The translations under genes and the position numbers were made by a program. DNA of 64,000 nt from UBA2279 sp034399355 (GTDB lineage Bacteria; Actinomycetota; Coriobacteriia; Anaerosomatales; Anaerosomataceae). This document shows, piece after piece, positions 17,995-28,613 of this stretch. The stretch is taken from NCBI GenBank assembly GCA_034399355.1, contig JAXMMT010000037.1:1-64000 (forward strand), written 5' to 3'. The notes beneath the pieces are model-generated. The model worked only from the letters and a program-made list of their open reading frames with translations. It was not told where the DNA came from and did no database searches. The first letter of the stretch is position 1; every line of letters starts with the position of its first letter.

Positions 17995-19065
17995 CTACGG
18001 TATCCGAGCCGCCGCGACGCGTCCGGCGGCGACCGCCGCTGCGAAAAACGCGGGGTCGTCATCCGGCCCACGGCCCATCGACCGAAGGCCGATACCTCGG
18101 GTGTCAGGCAGCGTCTCGATCTCCACGCGCTCAGGACAGTGACGTTCCCACACCTTAGCTGCAGTGAGCGCCCGGTCTATCTCGGCGGTCAAACCAGGCT
18201 CGATCACAGGTATCGGCACAATGGCACTTGCGAGGGCAATGCTCGTGAGTGCGATGAGCGTGTGATGACTCACGCCCCGGTGCCGTGGTCGCGTATCCGC
18301 AAAGGACACGCGCAAGCACGCGATGGGCACCCCTCCGAGCGAGGCGACCGCATTCACCGCCTCACCCTGGGCGACGCCCCCGTGCCCGAACGGTGTCGCC
18401 GTACCGACGACGCCGGGTCCGATGGCGACGATCGCGGAATCAGCCTTCGCAACATGTCTGGCCGCGAGTAATGCGGAGTGCAGATTCACCGCCTCCAGAT
18501 CGCCGCCAAACGCCTGGCCTGATGTGATCGTCACGTCGACAAGACCACTCTCAACTGCCTCGGCCATCACACGCGAAAGCGCAAGCGGGAGCGCGGCTCC
18601 GTCCGTCATGACGTAAGCGATACGGGCGTTAGGTCGCGCCTCTTTGATTGCAGCGGCGATTGGCACGACCTGGCTGTGTAGACCGCAACAGGCAACCGGC
18701 ATACCGGCGAGGTCGGTCGCCTCGGCCATGATGTCGTGGTGAGGACTCCCCTGCTCCTCGACACAGAGGACGTCGCGCTGCAGCGGGGTATAGCGGAGCT
18801 TCATGATATGCCCTGCCGAAGAGTCGTCGAGTACGACACCCGCGCTCCCGCGCGCCACCACCAGATGGTCGCCTCCGGTGCCCAGTCCAAGGTCAACCGC
18901 CGTCGTGTTGATGAGCACGCGATCGCCCGCGGCGCACCGGCCGCTCAGCGCCGGGTAACAGAGGGCCTGCGCTCCTAAGTCTCCTTCGTCGGCAACGACA
19001 TCGAGACGCTGGACCGCGGCACCGTCCTGTATGATCCCGCTGACTGTTGCCCAGACCAGGCGCAT
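17995..19065 (-). CDS. DUF3866 family protein, function unknown
   Basis: A 356-residue cytoplasmic-looking protein matching my recollection of DUF3866, an uncharacterised family of Actinomycetota and Clostridia. Conserved-looking stretches include INTTAVDLGLGTGG, GHIMKLRYTPLQRDVL, MPVACCGLHSQVVP, IGPGVVGTATPFGHGG and RHRGVSHHT. The paired cysteines in ACCGLHSQ and the RHRGVSHH histidines could bind a metal or be catalytic, which is speculation. Its ATG is 2 bp after the peptidase stop, so the two are coupled. No function is claimed. Confidence 0.75.
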   Translation of the reverse strand: MRLVWATVSGIIQDGAAVQRLDVVADEGDLGAQALCYPALSGRCAAGDRVLINTTAVDLGLGTGGDHLVVARGSAGVVLDDSSAGHIMKLRYTPLQRDVLCVEEQGSPHHDIMAEATDLAGMPVACCGLHSQVVPIAAAIKEARPNARIAYVMTDGAALPLALSRVMAEAVESGLVDVTITSGQAFGGDLEAVNLHSALLAARHVAKADSAIVAIGPGVVGTATPFGHGGVAQGEAVNAVASLGGVPIACLRVSFADTRPRHRGVSHHTLIALTSIALASAIVPIPVIEPGLTAEIDRALTAAKVWERHCPERVEIETLPDTRGIGLRSMGRGPDDDPAFFAAAVAAGRVAAARIP

Positions 19066-19067
19066 GG

Positions 19068-20177
19068 CTATACCGCCGCGCGCAGGACGATCGCCCCGAG
19101 CAGATCGACGAGCAGCGCGAGTTGGCGCAGATCGAGGCTCTCATCGGGACTATGCACGTCGGTCATCCCACTCGAGAGCACGAGGGTCGGGGCACCTTTG
19201 GCCGAGAGAATATTGCCGTCGCTACCACCGCCGGTCTTGAAGAGACGGGGTGTGACACCGATGTCGGCGCATGCAGCGCTCACGAGGGCGATCTCCGGCG
19301 AGTCATCATCGAAGCAAAAGCCCTCGTACTCGAGCTTCCAGGTCACCTCCACGCTACCGCCAAACTCATCGGCAGCTGCGTGCAATGCCGCCTCCATCGC
19401 ATCCCGTACCGCGCCGGCACGTTCGTGGTCGAGCGAGCGGCACTCACCCGTCACCTCACACGCTGGTGCGACGACGTTCGTCGCCGAGCCGCCGCGTACC
19501 GTACCGATGTTCGCGGTCGTCTCGGCATCCAGACGCCCCAACTCCATCGACGCGATTGCGTGCGCTGCCATAGCGACCGCCGAGACACCGCGCTCGGGCT
19601 CTACGCCGGCGTGCGCCGATCGCCCGCTGAACACAGCCCGGAACGTGTAGTGCGTCGGTGCCGCAGTGACAATACCGCCCACGTCGCCGGCGGCATCGAG
19701 GACGAGACACAGGTCGGCGGTACAGTCGGCCGGATCCAGCGCTTTGGCGCCGAGCAGCCCGTTCTCCTCCGCCACCGTCAGCACCACATGCACCTCCGGG
19801 TACGGTTCGCCACCCTCCGAGAGGCGGCGCACGAGCTCGATTATCGCAGCGACTCCGGACTTGTCGTCGCCGCCGAGGACTGTGTCTCCTGCTGAATAGA
19901 CCACGCCATCGCGGACGACGGGTTCGACTCCCGAGCAGGGAGCGACGCAGTCCATGTGCGCCGAGAAGGCGACCGTCTTGCCGGAACCAGTCGCCGGCAG
20001 GACCGCGATCAGGTTACCGGTGTCCGCGCCCGTCTCGGCCTGCGTACCATCGAAACGCACATCGCAGCCCGCTGCCGTGAGAGCGCTCGCGATAAACCGC
20101 GCGACCGCACCCTCGTAACCGGTCGGGCTATCGATCCGGACGAGATCGAGAAACGTCTCGGTAAGACGGTCGGTCAC
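19068..20177 (-). CDS. PepT-like M20 family metallopeptidase
   Basis: Zinc-dependent aminopeptidase-type enzyme of the M20 family, closest in motif pattern to peptidase T-like proteins. In 369 residues the two-metal site is complete: AHMD, GGDDKSG, the general-base pair EEN, LDAAG and the late HSPDE. The dimerisation domain carries SGRSAHAGVEPERG. The GTG at 20177 lies 2 bp after the pyrG stop with AAGGGG 5 nt upstream. Probably degrades small peptides in the cytoplasm; the precise substrate cannot be read. Confidence 0.87.
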   Translation of the reverse strand: MTDRLTETFLDLVRIDSPTGYEGAVARFIASALTAAGCDVRFDGTQAETGADTGNLIAVLPATGSGKTVAFSAHMDCVAPCSGVEPVVRDGVVYSAGDTVLGGDDKSGVAAIIELVRRLSEGGEPYPEVHVVLTVAEENGLLGAKALDPADCTADLCLVLDAAGDVGGIVTAAPTHYTFRAVFSGRSAHAGVEPERGVSAVAMAAHAIASMELGRLDAETTANIGTVRGGSATNVVAPACEVTGECRSLDHERAGAVRDAMEAALHAAADEFGGSVEVTWKLEYEGFCFDDDSPEIALVSAACADIGVTPRLFKTGGGSDGNILSAKGAPTLVLSSGMTDVHSPDESLDLRQLALLVDLLGAIVLRAAV

Positions 20178-20179
20178 TC

Positions 20180-21793
<1,614 letters not shown>

Positions 21794-21839
21794 ACGTTTC
21801 TCGTGCCTCCCTTTGCCTCGAACTCTTCCTGACATGATA

Positions 21840-21864
21840 CCGCGCCCGGCAGATGCGGGCGCGG
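21840..21864 (-). other. Short GC-rich hairpin upstream of pyrG
   Basis: CCGCGCCCG at 21840-21848 pairs with CGGGCGCGG at 21856-21864 around a 7-nt loop, in the 79-bp gap between the MraY-like gene and pyrG. No T run follows on the minus strand. It may stabilise the upstream message or attenuate pyrG. In some Gram-positives pyrG has a leader with a GC-rich hairpin and a run of initial G residues, but the U-rich tail of that system is absent. Confidence 0.45.
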
Positions 21865-21872
21865 GATGTTCC

Positions 21873-22913
21873 CTACTCTTCGGCGTCCTCTTTCAGCCTG
21901 CCGAGCGAATCTAACCACCGCAGCGGAGCAACGCTCTCGATCACTCTGGAGAATGAGACCCTCTCGGACAACAGGTTGAGCGCGAGCAGGACCGCAGCTG
22001 CAACGCCGAAGCCCCAGAGAGGCAACACGCCGACAAGGAGAAAGCCCACCACCACACCCAACACGTTCGACCCGGCGTCGCCGAGCATCCCGCGCTCGCC
22101 GAGATCATAACGCCAGATAGCTAGCACAGGGCCGAGGAGAACGGCGAGACTGGCGAGCACCATCGTCACCCACTCACTCGCACCCACCGCCGACGCAGCT
22201 CCCACGACCTCGCCTACGTCGGCAGCGAACTCGGCGTAGCCGGAGAGTATCCGCATCGCGAACGCCACACCGAGCGGTACGACGAGGAGAACGTAGGACT
22301 TGAGCGCACGCCCGGGCCGGAGGTCGAGTAGGTTGAACAGGTTCGCAGACAGCCCGATCACGAGCGTTGCCAGCGCCCAGGCTCCGATACGCGCAAGAAC
22401 GTTCACGCTTCCCTCGGCGCCCGTCTCGACCACTCGCGCGCCTGCGGACCAGCCGTAGAACATCGCCACGAGACCGATGCCGAACAGCTTCAATGCGCCC
22501 GAGGTCAGCCGGCCGCCACGCAGCGCTCGCAGGTGCCCGCGGAAACCCTTGTGACCGCTCGTGCCGAACACGTCGTCGATGAGACCGAATGCGAACGCGA
22601 ACGCGACAAGAAGCAGTGGCATCCCGCTGAACACAACACCTAACGCACCCGAGTACAGGTGGAACAGCACGTCCGGAATATCCGCGAACGCCGTGCCGAC
22701 CGCTTCCAACACAACGCGAACCATCATGAGACCCACGGCCCACACGAGCCAGACGAATCCGAGTCCCGAAAACACCGGACGACCTCGGTAGTTCGGCATG
22801 ACGCGTCCCTCTTCGAGAGACGGGACGAGCGCCGCCATCACCAGTGCCGGTAGCACCCATCCAACAAACACCCCCAGCACGAGAGTGACCGCATCCGCGA
22901 GCAGCGGGCTCAC
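21873..22913 (-). CDS. MraY/WecA-superfamily glycosyl-1-phosphate transferase, divergent
   Basis: Membrane protein of 346 residues with about ten hydrophobic segments. It carries superfamily hallmarks: the Asp pair in FGLIDDVFG, NLFNLLDLRPG in place of the usual NxxNxxDGLDGL loop, and ERGMLGDAGSNVLG in place of GDTGS. The HHH motif of true MraY is missing, so it is not a second MraY. It probably links a sugar-phosphate to undecaprenyl phosphate to start an envelope polymer; the sugar cannot be told. Its start overlaps the upstream gene by 4 bp, indicating joint function with that protein. Confidence 0.78.
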   Translation of the reverse strand: MSPLLADAVTLVLGVFVGWVLPALVMAALVPSLEEGRVMPNYRGRPVFSGLGFVWLVWAVGLMMVRVVLEAVGTAFADIPDVLFHLYSGALGVVFSGMPLLLVAFAFAFGLIDDVFGTSGHKGFRGHLRALRGGRLTSGALKLFGIGLVAMFYGWSAGARVVETGAEGSVNVLARIGAWALATLVIGLSANLFNLLDLRPGRALKSYVLLVVPLGVAFAMRILSGYAEFAADVGEVVGAASAVGASEWVTMVLASLAVLLGPVLAIWRYDLGERGMLGDAGSNVLGVVVGFLLVGVLPLWGFGVAAAVLLALNLLSERVSFSRVIESVAPLRWLDSLGRLKEDAEE

Positions 22914-25210
22914 GAGGCCTCACCGGGTCCTTCGCGCGCGTCAGTCAACATGAGGTAGAGGATGCCGCCAGCGACATACAGCATGACGAGGGCAGGGATG
23001 ACGATGCCTGAGTCCTCGGTGAAGTAACCGACCAAGCTGCCCACAAGCGCTGCCGTCATCGCAATGGCGAAGTTGGGATAGCGCTCCAGCGCATCAGCGA
23101 ACTCCCCGTGGGGCCGCCAACGCATGTACGCGAGGAAGCCGAGAATCACAAAGAGCAGGTACGACCAGTTCGACGCGCGCAGCACGCGCAGGTTTGTCTC
23201 GGCCTTGCGCGCCACAATCGTCGATAGCGCTTGCACACCGCCCTCTCCAGCGCTTTGCCACGCCCTGCCGAGATGCGTCTGGCCAGCCTCTCCGCTCAAA
23301 GCGATGTCATAGACCGAGAACGCGCCCACGATCAGCGCAACACCGAGTACCGCGAGAAGCGCCGTCTTCCACGTGACGCGGCGCCCATTCATCTGCAGCC
23401 ATGCAACGCCGAACGCCGCGAAGCCCCATGCCGCGACACCGACATTCGCTCCCCAGAACGGCGCAGCCGAGACCGCCACGACCAGAAGCCCGAAAAACGG
23501 CAACACCCAGCGCTTCACCGGAACGACCCACCGGGCCTCTCGGAAGTGGTCGAACGTCAACGCGACGCCCACGAGCGCACCGCCCACCAGAATGCTCGCA
23601 CCCTCATTGCCGATGCCGTAGTAGCGTGCGCCCCACAGCGGCGAGTAGCTGAACAGCCCGGTAAACGAGAGTGGCGCCCCGAGCAGCTGGTCGATGATGA
23701 GCACCAGCGCCGTCAGCAGACCGACACCACCGGCCGCGAACCCCGCACCGACACGGCGCGCGAGCATGACGGCACCGAGCCACAGGACTGCCGAGACAGA
23801 CGCGAGCAGCAGAAGCACCAGGACCGCGGAGTCCGGCCTGGGCACGATCACATACATGAGTGTGCCCGCAACCGGCACGCACAGCATAAGGAGAAGTCCA
23901 TTGCGCAGAACCGTGAGTGCGCTGCGAGCCCACACCGGGCGGTAACGCTTGACACGGAGCATGAACGCCGTGCCGACCACGAGCAGCGCAATCGTGATGC
24001 TGATGTAGGTGTTGGTGACCGCAAGGCGCACCGCGTCCACCGCGACCGCCATGGTGTTGAGAGACTCGAGCTCGGCCACCCGTTCATAAAGCGACAGTTC
24101 CGAGCCGTCCGAACGCATGGAGTTGCCGAGCATCGAGACAGGGCGCCCTAAGCCGAGCGTCGCAAGCACCGTCGGGGCCACATCGAGCTCGGTCGTGATC
24201 CCAATCCGGTGCGTCGACGGAGTAGTGATGAGGCCGCTCCACCCCTCCCCGCTCACGATGATGGGACCGAAACCGACGGGACCTGATGCAGGCACCTGCT
24301 GTATGTGGGAGAGCACGATCAGGGTCGCGTCAGAAGGCATGCCGTCACGCACCATGCCGACTATCTCGTCGGTCTTCTTGTTCGCCCTCGCCCGCTGACT
24401 GACAGCGACCGCGTCGGCCACATCGGCTGCAAACCGCTGCGCGCGCTCCGCGTCCCCCGGATCGACGACCACGAGCCCGGGACCGCCACCCATGGCGACA
24501 TCGCGAACCGCAGACGCGAACGCGAGGCGCATGGCCTCGACATCAGTCGATACGCCGTACGGCGTATCGGCGTCGCTGATAAGCAGCCTTGTGGACACAT
24601 CACCGAAATCGACGAGTCCCTGGCGGTCCATCGCGACCAGCGCCGCCGGACGACTCTGCCACGTCTGCCTGACTTCGTAGCCATAGTCTGAGTTGCCGAG
24701 CGCGGCCGTCAAACCGCCCGCATCGTGGACCGCCTGGCCAAGCGCTCCGATCTCCGTGTCGAGTGTCTGCATCTTGTTCGCGCGTTCGACTCTTGGAAGA
24801 CCAAGGAAGACCACGGCACTCTCGCCCGGCAAATGACCCATGATGCGGTCGTATGCATCAGCCGCGGTACCAACTTCGTAGTGCTCGTACACGGAGTACG
24901 CGGCCGGTGCACCCGCATCGGCTGCGGAAGGCGATGACGCCGAGAGCGTCAAAGCGGCATGGACCTGCGTGGCGTTGCTCGTGAAACGGGAGCTTGCACG
25001 CGTGTTCAAGTTCCCGATAGCGCCTTCGCGGGCAAGCTCCGCAGTCTCCGGCATCGAACCGCCGACGACATCGTCCCACGTCAGATAAGGTGCAAGCACG
25101 ATAATCACGACACCTGAGTGCTCGGGCGTCGTCGTCGCCGACGCGCCGACGACCGGCAGCAGTACGAGGGCTGCCAGCATCACTGCAAGTACCTTCACCG
25201 TGCGTCTCAT
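22910..25210 (-). CDS. Large membrane protein with phosphatase-like extracytoplasmic domain
   Basis: A 766-residue protein: signal or anchor helix (about 4-24), a soluble domain of about 370 residues, then about ten membrane segments. The soluble part resembles the alkaline-phosphatase/phosphoglycerate-mutase fold (GVVIIVLAPYLTWDDV near the start; TLIVLSHIQQVPAS and ITTELDVAPTVLATLGLG near its end). The metal-binding residues of active members are not clearly conserved, so catalysis is uncertain. The ATG at 25210 has GGAGG just upstream. It overlaps the MraY-like gene by 4 bp; a role in exporting or modifying an envelope polymer is inferred. Confidence 0.65.
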   Translation of the reverse strand: MRRTVKVLAVMLAALVLLPVVGASATTTPEHSGVVIIVLAPYLTWDDVVGGSMPETAELAREGAIGNLNTRASSRFTSNATQVHAALTLSASSPSAADAGAPAAYSVYEHYEVGTAADAYDRIMGHLPGESAVVFLGLPRVERANKMQTLDTEIGALGQAVHDAGGLTAALGNSDYGYEVRQTWQSRPAALVAMDRQGLVDFGDVSTRLLISDADTPYGVSTDVEAMRLAFASAVRDVAMGGGPGLVVVDPGDAERAQRFAADVADAVAVSQRARANKKTDEIVGMVRDGMPSDATLIVLSHIQQVPASGPVGFGPIIVSGEGWSGLITTPSTHRIGITTELDVAPTVLATLGLGRPVSMLGNSMRSDGSELSLYERVAELESLNTMAVAVDAVRLAVTNTYISITIALLVVGTAFMLRVKRYRPVWARSALTVLRNGLLLMLCVPVAGTLMYVIVPRPDSAVLVLLLLASVSAVLWLGAVMLARRVGAGFAAGGVGLLTALVLIIDQLLGAPLSFTGLFSYSPLWGARYYGIGNEGASILVGGALVGVALTFDHFREARWVVPVKRWVLPFFGLLVVAVSAAPFWGANVGVAAWGFAAFGVAWLQMNGRRVTWKTALLAVLGVALIVGAFSVYDIALSGEAGQTHLGRAWQSAGEGGVQALSTIVARKAETNLRVLRASNWSYLLFVILGFLAYMRWRPHGEFADALERYPNFAIAMTAALVGSLVGYFTEDSGIVIPALVMLYVAGGILYLMLTDAREGPGEAS

Positions 25211-25395
25211 GCATCCTCCAACGACCGTCGCCGCGCCCACAGGACACACGTCGACCGCCGACATCTCAAACGGGGGACTGGTCCGGATCGGGCGCTGAGC
25301 GGCGGCCCGGGCAATCGGGGTGCCCGTCGAGTAGTATACCGAAACCCAACGACAGGAAACACGCCATACGGTGACGGGTCGGCGTCGGCTACACT

Positions 25396-27024
25396 ATGAG
25401 CGTTCAGACGTCTTTGGAGGCTCCCATCGCCACACCATCGGTAGCCAAGTCAACCGCGACGATGTCTATCTCGACCGCAATCTCACGCGTCACGGGATTC
25501 GTCAGATCATGGGCGATGGCGTACGCCCTCGGCGTGACCATCATCTCCTCGTCATACAGCGTCGCAAACAACATCCCCAACATGATCTTCGAACTTATTG
25601 CGGGTGGCGTGCTCTCCAGCGTCTTCATCCCCCTGTTCATCGAACGCATGCAGCGGCATGGCGAGGAGGACGCCTGGCGCTTCTCCAGTTACGTGTTCAA
25701 CATCGTCATACTCCTGCTCGGTATCGTCGCCGTGATCGGTACGATTTGGGCGGAACCGTTCGTGCGCACCCAGACGTTCCGTATCTCTGCCGAGAAGGCC
25801 GAGTTGGCCGTCTTCTTCTTCCGCTTCTTCGCCGTACAGATCGTCTTCTACGGCGCCTGCGGGGTGTTCACGGGCATTCTGAACTCGTATCGCAAGTTCT
25901 TCGCCCCCGCGGCAGCACCGATCTTCAACAACCTCGTCGTCATCGCAACCATGCTAGGGTTCTACGTGCCCTTCCGCGACTCAAACCCCGAGCTCGCCAA
26001 GATCGGGCTCGCTGTCGGCACGACCCTCGGCGTGCTCGTGATGTTGCTCATACAGATCCCGAGCCTCATCAAACTCGGCATCCGCTACACACCGAGAATC
26101 GACTGGCATCATCCCGGTTTGCGCAAGATCGTGACCAAGATGGCCCCAACGCTTGTCTACGTCGTGACGAACATAGTCGGCGTGTCGTTCCGCAACGCGT
26201 ACGCGTTCCAAACAAGCGACACCGGACCTGCGGTCCTTCAGTACGCCTGGATGTTCTATCAGTTGCCCTACGGAGTCTTCGCGGTCGCACTCGCTACTGC
26301 CATCTTCCCTGAGCTGGCCGAACGCGCCGACCGGGGCGATTGGGACTCTTTCAAGACGACCTTCTCAAAGGGCTTCAGGGTCACCGGGGTGATCATCATC
26401 CCGCTCGCGGCCATGCTCATCGCGCTCGCCTCACCACTGATCACGCTGTACGTGTTCGGCCGTTTCACGACCGCTGATGTCCCGCTCGTCTCCGAGATCC
26501 TGGTCCTGTGGGCAACCGCACTGTTCTTCTACGCGGGCTACATGTACGTGCTCAAAACGTTCTACTCGATGCAGGACACCAAGACCCCGATGATCACTAA
26601 CATCGCGGCAACCGTGCTCCAGATCTCCCTGTATGCCTCGCTGACTGCAGGCATCGGTGGCTGGGCAGGCATCGGCCTGAAAGGCATTCCGATAGCAGAC
26701 GGTATCTTCTTCGCCGCCCACCTCGCAGTGCTCGCACTGATCTTGCGAAAGCGTATCGGCAGCTATGACCTCCGTGGTATCGCATGGAGCCTTGGCAGGG
26801 TGCTCGTCGCCTCCATACTGGGCGCACTGGGCGCTATCGGCGTCATGCGCGTGACGTCGGCCTTTGCCGAGGTTCGTCTCGGCTTCATAGTGCAGCTCGC
26901 CCTCGCAGGCACGGTCGGCCTCCTGCTCTCCTATGGCCTCGCATGGGCGATGCGCGTACCCGAAGTCAGCCTCATCTGTTCGAGGCTGATCGACCGCTTC
27001 TCGCGTCGCAAGGTGATCTCGTGA
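25396..27024 (+). CDS. murJ: Lipid II flippase MurJ (MviN family)
   Basis: Polytopic membrane protein of 542 residues with about fourteen hydrophobic segments that moves lipid II across the membrane. Family stretches are visible: ISRVTGFVRSWAMAYALG, YSVANNIPNMIFELIAGG, VFIPLFIE and the FYSMQDTKTPM loop. It has none of the cytoplasmic regulatory extension seen in mycobacterial MviN. The ATG at 25396 has no clear ribosome site and stands directly after TACACT, so the start is uncertain. It diverges from the large phosphatase-like gene across 185 bp that must hold promoters for both, though I cannot fix them. Confidence 0.93.
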   Translation: MSVQTSLEAPIATPSVAKSTATMSISTAISRVTGFVRSWAMAYALGVTIISSSYSVANNIPNMIFELIAGGVLSSVFIPLFIERMQRHGEEDAWRFSSYVFNIVILLLGIVAVIGTIWAEPFVRTQTFRISAEKAELAVFFFRFFAVQIVFYGACGVFTGILNSYRKFFAPAAAPIFNNLVVIATMLGFYVPFRDSNPELAKIGLAVGTTLGVLVMLLIQIPSLIKLGIRYTPRIDWHHPGLRKIVTKMAPTLVYVVTNIVGVSFRNAYAFQTSDTGPAVLQYAWMFYQLPYGVFAVALATAIFPELAERADRGDWDSFKTTFSKGFRVTGVIIIPLAAMLIALASPLITLYVFGRFTTADVPLVSEILVLWATALFFYAGYMYVLKTFYSMQDTKTPMITNIAATVLQISLYASLTAGIGGWAGIGLKGIPIADGIFFAAHLAVLALILRKRIGSYDLRGIAWSLGRVLVASILGALGAIGVMRVTSAFAEVRLGFIVQLALAGTVGLLLSYGLAWAMRVPEVSLICSRLIDRFSRRKVIS

Positions 27025-27719
27025 GCGTTGTCGCGCTAATACCCGCGCACAACGAGGCCGAGCGCATCGCCACGACCGTGCACTCGACACTCAAGATTCC
27101 CGGCGTAGATCGCGTCCTTGTGGTCGACGACGCTTCCGTCGACGAGACCTCCGCGCTCGCTCGAGCCGCAGGGGCCGAGGTGCTCACCCTTCCTCACAAC
27201 GTCGGCAAAGGGGCCGCACTCGATGCGGGACTGGCGCGGGTGGCCGAGGACGCCGACGTACTCTTGCTTTTAGATGGCGACCTCGGCGAAACGGCGGCAC
27301 AGGCTGCAGTGCTTCTCGAACCCGTGCTGCGCGGCGCGGCGGACATGACGGTCGCGACCTTCCCGCGCCCCACAAGCAAGGCCGGCTTCGGGCTCGTGAA
27401 GGGGCTCGCTCGTTGGGGCATCGCTCGCATGGGAGGCGGATTCCTAGCTGACGCACCGCTGTCAGGTCAAAGAGCCCTCTCTCGTGCCGCCTGGTCTCGC
27501 GTGACGCCCTTCGCATTCGGCTACGGTGTCGAGGTCGCTTCGACCATACGTGCCCTCAGAGGCGGTCTGCGGGTGGCAGAGGTCCCAACGACGATGTCGC
27601 ACGCTGCGACCGGACGGGACCTCGCCGGCTTCATGCACCGCGGACGTCAGTTCGCCCACGTCATGTGCGCACTGATCCGCCTTGCACTCGAGAGGACGCT
27701 CGCGGACTCGGACAGCTAG
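27021..27719 (+). CDS. Family 2 glycosyltransferase
   Basis: Soluble GT2 enzyme of 232 residues. The N-terminus SVVALIPAHNEAERI is the GT-A nucleotide-sugar site, followed by VLVVDDAS and the metal-binding LLLDGDLGE. LADAPLSGQRALSR contains the acceptor loop and catalytic region. No membrane segment is seen, unlike dolichyl/polyprenyl-phosphate transferases that carry one. The GTG overlaps the murJ stop (GTGA) with AAGGTGA upstream, so it is co-translated with the flippase; it likely acts on a lipid-linked or envelope substrate. Its stop shares a CTAG with the convergent steB stop. Confidence 0.85.
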   Translation: MSVVALIPAHNEAERIATTVHSTLKIPGVDRVLVVDDASVDETSALARAAGAEVLTLPHNVGKGAALDAGLARVAEDADVLLLLDGDLGETAAQAAVLLEPVLRGAADMTVATFPRPTSKAGFGLVKGLARWGIARMGGGFLADAPLSGQRALSRAAWSRVTPFAFGYGVEVASTIRALRGGLRVAEVPTTMSHAATGRDLAGFMHRGRQFAHVMCALIRLALERTLADSDS

Positions 27720-28600
27720 TCCACGGTCCCGCTCAGGACCGGGTAGATGTTCTCGGCGCCTTCACGCACACCGAAGTAACCTGTCGTCCGACCCGAAAGT
27801 ATCCATACGAGCGACACGGTACCCTGCGGGCTCGTCACATCGTCTACCGCCGAGAAGCCCGCGACCATCGCTGCCTCGACGACCCCGCTGACACGGCTCG
27901 CAGACTCAACGCCCACAACGGGCAGCCCCCGGGCGGCAAGACGAGCAGCAAGCGCAAGTGCCGCAGGATCAGCCTTTTCGTTCCAAGACCCAAGGAACGC
28001 CATGCCGCCTACTGTCACCGTGTCTTCGGCGCCTTCCAAACCGATCTGACCCGCCGAGAGGAGCAGCTGGGTCACCGGCCTGCTGTCGGTTGGCGTCGTC
28101 CACTCTCGCGCCAGGGCCTCGGCCACCGCCGAAACCGTATCGGACTGGACGTCAGGGGTAGCGGTGGTCTCGCCGCCGGCAGACTCCGCGAGTGCAGCCG
28201 TCAGCGCATCGGGATCCAGCTCATCGATGCCGAAGGAAGGGCTCTCAGACGTCAGCACGACGGCCTTGCCCCCTGCCCGCTCGATCGCCTCGACCGTCGC
28301 AGCGAGTCCGTCCGCACGGCCGACGTTGGTCAGAACGAGCACAGCCTGCCCCTCAAGAGCACCGGACACGATCGTAGGCACAGCATCGGCCGCGAAAAGC
28401 CGGTCGCGCTCCAGACCCGCGCGCAGGTCTGCATTGTCTTTACGTAGATCGGCGAACTCATTCTGAAGGTCGCGGACGATCTGTGTGCCTTGGTTCGTCA
28501 ACGCGCCACGCTCCACGACAACGGTGCCAAGAAGCAGACCGACCGAAAGAGCTAGGAAAACTGCCACGAGTGAAGCGATGTGGTAACGGAGGTTGTACAT
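27716..28600 (-). CDS. steB: SteB/MctB-like envelope protein (copper transporter MctB family, DUF3186)
   Basis: A 294-residue protein with one N-terminal membrane segment (about residues 7-30, SLVAVFLALSVGLLLGTVVV), a coiled-coil stretch (about 34-66), and an alpha/beta domain outside the membrane. It matches the MctB family: Rv1698 of Mycobacterium tuberculosis, linked to copper export, and SteB of Corynebacterium, which works with SteA in cell separation. Here it follows steA by 13 bp, as in both of those. A division role is the simpler inference; no copper-handling genes are near. Confidence 0.82.
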   Translation of the reverse strand: MYNLRYHIASLVAVFLALSVGLLLGTVVVERGALTNQGTQIVRDLQNEFADLRKDNADLRAGLERDRLFAADAVPTIVSGALEGQAVLVLTNVGRADGLAATVEAIERAGGKAVVLTSESPSFGIDELDPDALTAALAESAGGETTATPDVQSDTVSAVAEALAREWTTPTDSRPVTQLLLSAGQIGLEGAEDTVTVGGMAFLGSWNEKADPAALALAARLAARGLPVVGVESASRVSGVVEAAMVAGFSAVDDVTSPQGTVSLVWILSGRTTGYFGVREGAENIYPVLSGTVD

Positions 28601-28613
28601 GGGCCCTCCCGGG

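Noticed and set aside
21873..22913. Second copy of mraY
   Set aside because: Lacks the HHH motif and the DGLDGL loop, so it is a divergent superfamily member rather than MraY.
23231..24151. Plus-strand open frame of about 306 codons
   Set aside because: Antisense to the large phosphatase-like membrane protein; Arg/His/Pro-rich with no motifs or ribosome site.
25371..26312. Second plus-strand frame of 313 codons within murJ
   Set aside because: Out-of-frame shadow of murJ, Arg/His-rich; the murJ frame has clear family sequence.
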